Below, piece after piece: positions 42,580 through 49,671 of a DNA stretch of 64,000 nt. Within the stretch, counting starts at the first letter, position 1. Each line of letters opens with the position of its first letter. The notes beneath the pieces were generated by a model. That model was given only the letters and a program-made list of their open reading frames with translations. It made no database searches and was not told the origin of the DNA. Location: contig DJPL01000074.1 of assembly GCA_002437415.1 (NCBI GenBank), positions 6,058-70,057 of the forward strand, in the 5' to 3' direction. Source of the DNA: Ruminococcaceae bacterium UBA6413 (GTDB taxonomy: Bacteria > Bacillota > Clostridia > Oscillospirales > Ruminococcaceae). The translations under genes were made by a program, and so were the position numbers.

Positions 42580-43869
42580 TTACATATCTAATGCATTTTC
42601 ATTTAAGAGAAACTCATATAAGCCCAGGTGCAATATTCCATCCTCATCGGTCCAAGGCTTTTGAGAGGTTTTGCTGACAATGATCTTCTTGAAAAAGTCT
42701 TTGGTATTCTTAAGTGGTCTCAGCTCGGTATCCATTTTGGTCGGATCGCCGACATTCAGCGCAGACTGAATATAATACTTCTTTGAACCGACATTTACAA
42801 CAAAATCGATCTCACACTGCTTTTTGGATTGTTTATTATCCTTTCTTTCCACGATATCAACAACGCCCACGTCAACAGAATATCCTCGACACAGAAGCTC
42901 GTTGTAAATGATATTCTCCATAATGTGAGTTTCTTCCTGCTGTCTGAAATTCAGCCTTGCGTTCCGAAGTCCCACATCGGCGCAATAATACTTTGACGGA
43001 TATTCAAAATACCTTTTGCCCTTTACATCGTATCGCTTTGCATTGCTGAAAAGGAAAGATTCTGTCAGATAATTCAGATAGCTTGAAACGGTGGCACTTG
43101 ACACCTTGATACCTTTAACGCTTTGTAAAGTGTTTGCTATCTTGCCGGCATTGGTAAGCGAGCCGATCGACGAACACAAATCATCGGTTAATTCTTCAAG
43201 TACATCAGGGAGTGCAATATCATACCGCTCAACAATATCTTTGAAATAAACCTCGGTAAAAAAGCCGCGCAGGTAACTCATTTTTTCTACATCACTCTTT
43301 TTAGAGAGAACAAGCGGCATACCGCCGTATAAAGCGTATTCTTCATAGACATCCGATTTATCACCGCCTGCAAAATCGTAATACTCCTTGAATGAGATCG
43401 GGAAAACCTTGAGTTCGTCACCTCTGCCGCGGAACGCAGTCAGTACATCCTTGGTAAGCATTTTCGAATTGCTTCCGGTAACATAGATATCAACATTGCG
43501 AAGACGCATAAGACCGTTCAAAACATTGTACAGACGAATGTCATCCGGATTTTTGAGCTCTTCCTTGGAAATGGCGTACTGAACTTCATCAATAAGGACG
43601 TAGTACTGTTCCTTATTGACTATCTTTGATCTGAGATATTTTGATAACTCATCGGGATCACGATACTGTACAAAGGCATCGTCATCAAGAGCGACCGTAA
43701 TGATCTGCTCCTCCTTCACGCCGCTTTCTGCTAAATAATCATAAAACAAATTAAAGAGCAGGTAGCTCTTACCGCACCTTCTGATACCGGTAATAACCTT
43801 GATCAGACCGTTTTCTTTTTTTTCGATCAGCCTGTTAAGATAACTGTCTCTTCTGATGATCTGTTCCAT
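42580..43869 (-). CDS. AAA ATPase with DUF4143 domain
   Basis: A 429-residue protein of the common but poorly known AAA_14/DUF4143 family. The Walker A loop GIRRCGKSYLL (about 28-38), Walker B YYVLIDEVQY (about 88-97) and a VTGSNSKML sensor motif are present. The C-terminal DUF4143 half contains CEIDFVVNVGSKKYYIQ, which looks like the core of a PD-(D/E)XK nuclease fold. No partner gene is adjacent. The promoter is flanked by 40 bp nested palindromes, which suggest tight control. Family members are often found in mobile or defence-rich parts of genomes; no function is assigned. Confidence 0.85.
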   Translation of the reverse strand: MEQIIRRDSYLNRLIEKKENGLIKVITGIRRCGKSYLLFNLFYDYLAESGVKEEQIITVALDDDAFVQYRDPDELSKYLRSKIVNKEQYYVLIDEVQYAISKEELKNPDDIRLYNVLNGLMRLRNVDIYVTGSNSKMLTKDVLTAFRGRGDELKVFPISFKEYYDFAGGDKSDVYEEYALYGGMPLVLSKKSDVEKMSYLRGFFTEVYFKDIVERYDIALPDVLEELTDDLCSSIGSLTNAGKIANTLQSVKGIKVSSATVSSYLNYLTESFLFSNAKRYDVKGKRYFEYPSKYYCADVGLRNARLNFRQQEETHIMENIIYNELLCRGYSVDVGVVDIVERKDNKQSKKQCEIDFVVNVGSKKYYIQSALNVGDPTKMDTELRPLKNTKDFFKKIIVSKTSQKPWTDEDGILHLGLYEFLLNENALDM

Positions 43870-43883
43870 AATGCACCGCCGTT

Positions 43884-43923
43884 CATTTTAAAGTTAGTAA
43901 TATTGTTACCCAACTTTAAAATG
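43884..43923. promoter_or_regulatory. Nested palindrome 1 (downstream of AAA promoter)
   Basis: A 40 bp dyad with outer arms CATTTTAAAGTT/AACTTTAAAATG and an inner GTAA-TATT-GTTAC core. It lies just downstream of the predicted start of transcription. Confidence 0.75.
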
Positions 43924-43924
43924 A

Positions 43925-43953
43925 ATTATACCACTTGTGCTTGTGAATGTCAA
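43925..43953 (-). promoter_or_regulatory. Consensus sigma-A promoter of the AAA ATPase gene
   Basis: On the minus strand TTGACA (43948-43953) and TATAAT (43925-43930), spacer 17 bp: a perfect match, flanked by palindromes on both sides. Confidence 0.85.
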
Positions 43954-43958
43954 GTTTT

Positions 43959-43998
43959 CATTTTAAAGTTGAGTAATTTGTTACCTAAGTTTAAAATG
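43959..43998. promoter_or_regulatory. Nested palindrome 2 (upstream of AAA promoter)
   Basis: Outer arms CATTTTAAAGTT and AAGTTTAAAATG, inner core GTAA-TTTG-TTAC; it begins 5 bp upstream of the -35 box. Confidence 0.75.
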
Positions 43999-44133
43999 GG
44001 GTTATACATTTTGGAAGCTTCGATGATAATGCAGTTGCACTGATATACTCATGAAATTATCAGTAACTTGTATGCATAGGAACTGCTTTTAGCGGCGTTA
44101 GCTGTTTATAAATCTGATTACCTTATCGCTCAA

Positions 44134-44199
44134 TTTGTGCTTGTGAATGTCAAGTTGCCATTTGAAAGTTGGGTAATTTGTTACCTAAGTTTAAAATGG
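44134..44199. repeat. Decayed duplicate of promoter and nested palindrome 3
   Basis: Bases 44134-44199 repeat 43935-43999 almost exactly, including the -35 TTGACA and the palindrome (44158-44199), but the -10 region is changed (GCGATA in place of TATAAT). The copy would be inactive as a promoter yet keep the operator. Between the copies I see no gene. Confidence 0.7.
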
Positions 44200-44251
44200 T
44201 GGGCTTCCGCATCACACATTATTTTTCGGTGGTTTTCATCTTGTTATATAA

Positions 44252-44278
44252 GAAAGGAGCTGTGACACAGCCCCTTTC
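44252..44278 (-). terminator. Terminator after the ABC permease gene
   Basis: On the minus strand GAAAGGGGCTG-TGT-CACAGCTCCTTTC, followed by a T-rich stretch. It lies 12 bp after the permease stop codon. Confidence 0.65.
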
Positions 44279-44290
44279 AGCATATATAGC

Positions 44291-46300
44291 CTATTTTCTT
44301 TCAATAATCTTAAGATAAATTCCCGATGTTATTTTGTAAGCAAAGACGTAGAACAAAGCAAACACCGCAAAGCATATCACATTTGCGACAAACAGCAGTG
44401 TGCTGTCTGCAAAGCCGAGCATTTTAACGGCTTTCAGTATTATCGGAAAAGCAAAGGTAAGGTGTATTCCCGCGGCAATAAGCGGGGCAAAGAACACGGT
44501 GAGGACCTGCGAGTTGATACTCTTTTTTATCTCCTTTTCGGTCATACCGACGCTTCTCATTGTGGCAAAGCGTTCTCTGTCCTCATAGCCCTCCGATACC
44601 TGCTTATAGTAGATAATAAGCACAGTGGCGAAGATGAACACAAGCCCTAAGAATATGCCTAAAAAGAGCAGTCCGCCGTAGGTGGCAATAAGAAAATCGA
44701 GGTTTTCGCTTCTGCCCTCGGCTGAGGGGAGAATGTTCTCGGAATACCGACATTTTACCGCAAGAGTATTTGTAATATCCTCGCACAGAGCTTGCTCGTC
44801 TGCGGCACTGCCGTCAACATCAAAGCCGTAGTAACGGTTGAGCCATGATGCGTTTTCACCGTAAACCTGTTTGTTCAGCAAGAACATATCATAGAGCGCG
44901 TCACTGTCGGGGAGAATTACGAAAAATACGCTGTAGATCGTTTCGCCGTAGGTAATGCTTTTCGGCATGGGGACGCTTTTAGCTTTGTATTTCTTATCGT
45001 TTATAGATATTTCTCCGTCTGTTTTGTCAGAAGAAGCTATCAGTATTTCATCATCGGACAGAGTTTCGTTCATATCGGCGGTTTTATTGTAGTCGGCAAG
45101 GGTGATGAAGTAGAAATCTCTGATATCCGAAGAATTGTTATCGCTCTTTTCAGCCGCAGGCGTTAAGTGTATCGTATTATCGGAATAATAGCCGCCGAGC
45201 TCGAGATAGTCGTACGACATGGCGTTTGCGGGATTGTAATTCCCGGCTGCTGCTGTATTGAAAGCGGTATCGCAATAATCCGACAGGGTGTGGTTGATGC
45301 TTTCGCTATAGCTGTCGTATTTAAGTATCACCGAGATATCGCGACTGCGTACAAGCGTGCTTGTCTGAATGCCCGAAAAAAGGCTGATGGTTGAGGAAAG
45401 CATAACAAGTACCATAGTTGACAGTATGCAGATAGATGCCAGTCCCGCGCCGTTTCTTTTCATACGGTATGCCATACCCGATACGGATACAAAGTGATTC
45501 GCCTTGTAATAGTACTTCCTGTTTTTCATAAGCAGTCTGCAAAGTGCGACAGAGCCGCTGACAAACAGCATATATGTTCCGATAATTACAAGGAGCACCG
45601 CTAAGAAAAACATTGTAATGACTCCGAGCCCCGACTGCGTGCTGACGGCTATATAGTAGGCAAGTGCAAGCAGTAATGCGCCGATTATCGCAAATACGAA
45701 GTTTGCGCGGGGAGGCTTTTCACCCTCCTTTTCGCTGTGCAACAGCTTTATAGCGCTGAGCCTGCCTATGCGGACAAACGAGTAGAGCAGAAGCAGAAGA
45801 AATATTCCCGCAAAAATGACGGCTGTTATTACTATTGCGGCAGGGTCAACTATAAGCCCTCCGACAGGCACAATGCCGAGAAGTCTGAACATACACAGCT
45901 CAGCAAGGCGGGACAGAAGTATGCCTGCGGTAAGTCCGCCGAGAAGTGATATAAGCAGTGTGAAAGTGCTTTCAAGCGTGAGTATGCGTGCTATATTGCG
46001 CTTGTTCATGCCGAGGATATTGTACATTCCGAATTCTTTACCGCGGTTTTTGATAAGCACGGAATAGCTGTAGAACAGGAAAACCGCAGAGAATATCGTC
46101 ATTACGATCATACCGAGCCATAAGCACCACTGTGCGTAAACGCCGCGGTTGGTATTTGCTATGCTTTCGCTCCTTGCGAGGTAGATCATAATGTACATCA
46201 TCATTACCATAGCGACACAGGTAAGGATATACGGCAGGTAAAGGCGCTTGTTTTTCTTTATGCCGTTTGCCGCAAGTCTTGGGTAGAACAGTGTTTTCAT
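44291..46300 (-). CDS. BceB-like ABC transporter permease
   Basis: A 669-residue membrane protein with about ten helices, FtsX-like modules at both ends and a large extracellular domain between helices 7 and 8 (about residues 325-530), the layout of BceB-type permeases that sense and remove antimicrobial peptides such as bacitracin. The early GKEFGMYNILGMNKRNI and late ERFATMRSVGMTEKEI coupling motifs are those of this family. Its start overlaps the ATPase gene stop. It forms a unit with the two-component system upstream and would also serve as signal sensor for the kinase. Confidence 0.92.
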   Translation of the reverse strand: MKTLFYPRLAANGIKKNKRLYLPYILTCVAMVMMMYIMIYLARSESIANTNRGVYAQWCLWLGMIVMTIFSAVFLFYSYSVLIKNRGKEFGMYNILGMNKRNIARILTLESTFTLLISLLGGLTAGILLSRLAELCMFRLLGIVPVGGLIVDPAAIVITAVIFAGIFLLLLLYSFVRIGRLSAIKLLHSEKEGEKPPRANFVFAIIGALLLALAYYIAVSTQSGLGVITMFFLAVLLVIIGTYMLFVSGSVALCRLLMKNRKYYYKANHFVSVSGMAYRMKRNGAGLASICILSTMVLVMLSSTISLFSGIQTSTLVRSRDISVILKYDSYSESINHTLSDYCDTAFNTAAAGNYNPANAMSYDYLELGGYYSDNTIHLTPAAEKSDNNSSDIRDFYFITLADYNKTADMNETLSDDEILIASSDKTDGEISINDKKYKAKSVPMPKSITYGETIYSVFFVILPDSDALYDMFLLNKQVYGENASWLNRYYGFDVDGSAADEQALCEDITNTLAVKCRYSENILPSAEGRSENLDFLIATYGGLLFLGIFLGLVFIFATVLIIYYKQVSEGYEDRERFATMRSVGMTEKEIKKSINSQVLTVFFAPLIAAGIHLTFAFPIILKAVKMLGFADSTLLFVANVICFAVFALFYVFAYKITSGIYLKIIERK

Positions 46301-47061
46301 CAGCGGTCACCGCCTGCCATAAGTACTGTGAGGGTGTCGTTTATCTTGGCATAGAATTCTTCCGTGGTGGAAATGCCTTTATATATCTGGTGATAAACCT
46401 CGCCGTCCTTTATGAAAAGCACTCGTGAGGCACTGCTTGCCGCCTTTACCGAATGTGTTACCATAAGTATTGTCTGACCGTCACGGTTGATGTCGCCGAA
46501 CAGACGGAGAAGCTCGTCAGATGCCTTTGAGTCAAGCGCGCCGGTAGGCTCGTCCGCAAGCAGGATATCCGGGCTTGTTATCAGTGCGCGGGCAACTGCG
46601 GTACGCTGCTTCTGACCGCCCGATATTTCGTAGGGGTATCTGTCCAGCAGGTCGCTTATGCCGAGCTTTGCGGCTATGGGGAGCAGACGTGCATTCATCT
46701 CGTCGTATTCCTTACCCATAAGCACAAGCGGCAAGAATATGTTGTCGCGGACTGAAAACGTATCGAGCAGGTTGAAATCCTGAAATACAAATCCGAGATG
46801 CTCGCGTCTGAAACGTGCCGCGTCGGAGTCTTTGATTTTAGTTATATCCGTGCCGGAGAGCATAACAACGCCAGCGGTAGGCTTATCAAGCGCCGCAAGT
46901 ATATTGAGCAGTGTCGTCTTGCCCGAGCCGCTTTCGCCCATAATGGCGATATATTCACCATTTGCGGCGGAGAAATTGACGTTGCGCAGTGCAACATTGG
47001 GCTTCGCACCGAGCCGCTGTGTGTAGACCTTTTTAAGTCCCGTTACTTCAAGTATATTCAT
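46300..47061 (-). CDS. BceA-like ABC transporter ATPase
   Basis: A 253-residue ATPase of the MacB/BceA group. Walker A is GESGSGKTTLL (about 39-49), the signature is ISGGQKQRTAVARAL (about 144), Walker B is ILLADEPTGALD, and the H-loop is VTHSVKAA. It powers the BceB-like permease. The AAAGGAGG ribosome site is strong. Its promoter region has an intact inverted repeat for the response regulator. Confidence 0.93.
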   Translation of the reverse strand: MNILEVTGLKKVYTQRLGAKPNVALRNVNFSAANGEYIAIMGESGSGKTTLLNILAALDKPTAGVVMLSGTDITKIKDSDAARFRREHLGFVFQDFNLLDTFSVRDNIFLPLVLMGKEYDEMNARLLPIAAKLGISDLLDRYPYEISGGQKQRTAVARALITSPDILLADEPTGALDSKASDELLRLFGDINRDGQTILMVTHSVKAASSASRVLFIKDGEVYHQIYKGISTTEEFYAKINDTLTVLMAGGDR

Positions 47062-47088
47062 ATCGTTCCTCCTTTAAGTTCTGACAAT

Positions 47089-47162
47089 ATTATAGCTGAA
47101 ATAACGGCACACCGCCATTCATCCGTCTTACAAACCGAAAGCTTATCTTACATTTTTGTAAG
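47089..47162 (-). promoter_or_regulatory. BceA-like gene promoter with response-regulator box
   Basis: The -10 box TATAAT (47089-47094, minus strand) lacks a good -35, as expected for an activated promoter. Upstream at 47147-47162 is the perfect palindrome CTTACATTTTTGTAAG, which fits the TNACA-N4-TGTAA site known for BceR-like regulators. A half site TTACA lies nearer at 47129-47133. Confidence 0.7.
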
Positions 47163-47167
47163 GTCGT

Positions 47168-48166
47168 CTATTCGTGCCTTACATCACTTTCCGTAAGATC
47201 AAGCATAAAAACCGACCCCTTGCCAAGCTCTGACTTTGCGGTAAGCGTAATACCGAGCATATCTGCTGTACTGCGGCAAAGGTATAAGCCTATCCCGCTT
47301 GCTTTCATATCATATCTGCCGTTAAGCCCGGTGTAGCCGTTGTCGAAAATTCTCGGCAGATCCGCCGGGTCAATGCCGATACCGGTGTCGGCAATACAGA
47401 GTATTTTCCTGTCGGTGTCGGGCTTCATATAAATCGATACCGAGCCTTTATCGGTGTATTTTATTGCATTTGACAGCAGTTGTCCTATGATGAACAACAG
47501 CCATTTTTCATCGGTGAGGACATCGGTATCAAGCTCTTTATAATTAAGGCTGAGCTTCTTTCCGATAAACTGCGAGGAGAACCTGCGCACCGACTTTTTT
47601 ACAATATCGTCAAGGCTGTAATGCTTTAGCACAAGGTCGTTGTCGGCGCTCTCAAGTCTTACATAGCACAGCGCCATATCGACATACTGCTCAATCTTCA
47701 TAAGCTCGTCCGACAGTTTGCGGTTGTTTTCGCTGTCCTCGGACTGAAGAATAAGGCGCATGGCGGAGATCGGTGTTTTTATCTGGTGCACCCACATGGT
47801 GTAATATTCTTTTGTTGCCCTGAGATTTTCCGCAGAGCTTTCCCTTAGCATCGCGGAATAATCATACAGCGTCTTTATAAGCGCGGTGTAGTCCTTGTCA
47901 TCGGGAGATTTTGCCGCGGGGAGATTGTCCGCCGTTATAGTGATCTCTGTGGCAAGGCGGCAGAGCGTTTTATGCTTTTTGTTTGCTCTGAGGTAGGACA
48001 AAGTGCATATTACCGCAAGAGCGGCAAGCGACAGCAGAAGAGCGTACAGCACAGGCTCTGCGGGCAGGTTATACAGCGATAATACCACCGTGAAAATTAC
48101 AGCCGCAGTAATAACGCAGATAAGCGTTACTATGCGGCTTCTGATAAAGTCAAGAAAGAATTTCAT
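47168..48166 (-). CDS. BceS-like sensor histidine kinase
   Basis: A 332-residue intramembrane-sensing kinase: two helices near the N-terminus (about 12-30 and 37-56) with almost no extracellular loop, then the phosphorylated His in WVHQIKTPISAMR (about 125-137) and the ATPase boxes QLLSNAIKYT (N), ADTGIGIDPADL (G1) and ASGIGLYLC (G2). Such kinases detect peptides only together with the BceAB transporter. The start overlaps the response regulator stop (ATGA). Its stop lies before the transporter promoter. Confidence 0.93.
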   Translation of the reverse strand: MKFFLDFIRSRIVTLICVITAAVIFTVVLSLYNLPAEPVLYALLLSLAALAVICTLSYLRANKKHKTLCRLATEITITADNLPAAKSPDDKDYTALIKTLYDYSAMLRESSAENLRATKEYYTMWVHQIKTPISAMRLILQSEDSENNRKLSDELMKIEQYVDMALCYVRLESADNDLVLKHYSLDDIVKKSVRRFSSQFIGKKLSLNYKELDTDVLTDEKWLLFIIGQLLSNAIKYTDKGSVSIYMKPDTDRKILCIADTGIGIDPADLPRIFDNGYTGLNGRYDMKASGIGLYLCRSTADMLGITLTAKSELGKGSVFMLDLTESDVRHE

Positions 48167-48834
48167 ATGATCATATACCCCATTCCGACCTTGGTCGTGA
48201 TGTAGTTTCCAAGCCCTATGTTTTCAAGTTTTTTGCGCAGTCTGCTGACATTTACCGTGAGCGTGTTCTCGTCAATAAAGCAGTCGGTTTCCCACAGCCT
48301 TTGCATAAGCGTGTCGCGCGTGATTATTCTGCCCGCGCTCTCCATCAGCGTCTGGAGTATACGCAGTTCGTTTTTGGTAAGCTCGGCTTTTCTGTCGCCG
48401 TTTGTAACGACCGCCGATGAAATATCAAGTATCACACTGCCGTGTGAGATAAGGTCGCTTCTGCCCGAAAATGAATAAGCGCGGCGCAGAACGGCGTTTA
48501 TTTTAGCGGTCAGCACCGACAGGTCAAACGGCTTTGCGATAAAATCATCGCCGCCCATATTCATTGCCATGACAACGTTCATATTGTCGGAGGCTGAGGA
48601 CAGAAATATCACAGGTACTTTGGACAGCTTCCTTATCTCGCCGCACCAGTAGTAACCGTCATAGAACGGAAGCTTTATATCAAGCAGTACGAGCTGAGGG
48701 TCGAAAGCGGCAAATTCCACAGTGATATTGCGGAAATCCTTTGCGCATTCCACCTTGTAGTCCCAGCCCTCGAGGTGTTTTTTCAGCGTCTGAGCTATTG
48801 TGGGGTCGTCTTCTGTAATAAAAATTTTGTACAT
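48163..48834 (-). CDS. BceR-like OmpR-family response regulator
   Basis: A 223-residue regulator: receiver domain with ITEDD at the start, phosphoacceptor Asp in LVLLDIKLPFYDG (about 51) and the conserved Lys in FIAKPFD; winged-helix domain in the second half with ITRDTLMQRLWE and VNVSRLRKKLE. ATG 48834 is preferred over a TTG six bases earlier. It lies 2 bases after the hydrolase gene stop. It should bind the palindrome upstream of the BceA-like gene. Confidence 0.92.
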   Translation of the reverse strand: MYKIFITEDDPTIAQTLKKHLEGWDYKVECAKDFRNITVEFAAFDPQLVLLDIKLPFYDGYYWCGEIRKLSKVPVIFLSSASDNMNVVMAMNMGGDDFIAKPFDLSVLTAKINAVLRRAYSFSGRSDLISHGSVILDISSAVVTNGDRKAELTKNELRILQTLMESAGRIITRDTLMQRLWETDCFIDENTLTVNVSRLRKKLENIGLGNYITTKVGMGYMII

Positions 48835-48836
48835 AG

Positions 48837-49565
48837 TCAAATTTCTGCCATTCTTATAATAAGTTCGTTGAACCGCTTTGCAAACATCGGCGGGATATTA
48901 TGGGCGGCTTTATCCCATATTTCGTATCTGCAATTTTTATTCATAGCGGCAAGACCTTTTACGCTGTCGTGAACCTCCGCCTGTTCTTTACTGCCTGCAA
49001 GGGCGATCATCGGGAAGTCGGCGTTTTCAAAGCCGTTTATTGTATCAAGCGTTATGCCGTTGTCGACCGAGCTTCTTACAGTTTCAATACGCACATTCTG
49101 CATCTGTGCGACAAATTCTTTCCTTTGCTCTTTGGGCAGTCCGTTCATAAGCCCGATAAAACTGCATAATCGTTTGTTCTTGAATGACGCAAACTGCTTT
49201 TCGTTCATAGCCATAACCTTTGACAGCATAGGTTCTTTCTTGATAAGCCACGGACTGACGATAACAGCGGAAGAAAAATACTGCGGATACTCAGCACACA
49301 GTTTTACTGCAAGCTGTGCGCCGAGCGAAAAGCCGACAAGCGTTACCTTTTTGCCGATATCGGCTATGAAGTCGGCAAGCTGTTTTACTGCCGCTTCGGT
49401 GTCGAAAATTTCATCTGTGGCATCTCCGTAACCCATGATATGCGGGATAAGAAGATGATATTTTTCGGCAAGCGGATATTGCCTGCCGAAGCTGTGAACA
49501 AAGTTTGCCCCGTGAAGAAAGACTATGGTCTTCTCGTTTTCTTTTCCGTATTCGTAATAATGCAT
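48837..49565 (-). CDS. Alpha/beta hydrolase
   Basis: A 242-residue hydrolase starting at ATG 49565 behind GGAGGAAAA; the longer frame to 49670 runs through the promoter and is rejected. The oxyanion region is FLHGANFVHS, the nucleophile Ser is in VGFSLGAQLA (about 95), and the catalytic His is in AAHNIPP (about 225). The substrate is unknown. It is the first gene of the operon with the BceR- and BceS-like genes, which is an unusual partner and could mean a role in the same stress response. Confidence 0.85.
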   Translation of the reverse strand: MHYYEYGKENEKTIVFLHGANFVHSFGRQYPLAEKYHLLIPHIMGYGDATDEIFDTEAAVKQLADFIADIGKKVTLVGFSLGAQLAVKLCAEYPQYFSSAVIVSPWLIKKEPMLSKVMAMNEKQFASFKNKRLCSFIGLMNGLPKEQRKEFVAQMQNVRIETVRSSVDNGITLDTINGFENADFPMIALAGSKEQAEVHDSVKGLAAMNKNCRYEIWDKAAHNIPPMFAKRFNELIIRMAEI

Positions 49566-49599
49566 ATATTTTCCTCCAAGATTTTTTCTCGTTGTTGTA

Positions 49600-49628
49600 A
49601 TTATAGCACGGGTGAGGGGGATAGTCAA
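49600..49628 (-). promoter_or_regulatory. Sigma-A promoter of hydrolase-RR-HK operon
   Basis: On the minus strand TTGACT (49623-49628) and TATAAT (49600-49605), spacer 17 bp. The -35 overlaps the T-run of the metH terminator. Confidence 0.75.
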
Positions 49629-49629
49629 A

Positions 49630-49658
49630 CAGAAAAGCCGTGCAACAATTGCACGGCT
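49630..49658 (-). terminator. Terminator after metH
   Basis: On the minus strand AGCCGTGCAA-TTG-TTGCACGGCT followed by TTTCTGTTT, 14 bp after the metH stop. Confidence 0.8.
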
Positions 49659-49671
49659 CGCGTATATCAAA

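Noticed and set aside
49566..49670. In-frame extension upstream of the alpha/beta hydrolase
   Set aside because: It passes through the consensus promoter; the ATG at 49565 has GGAGG.
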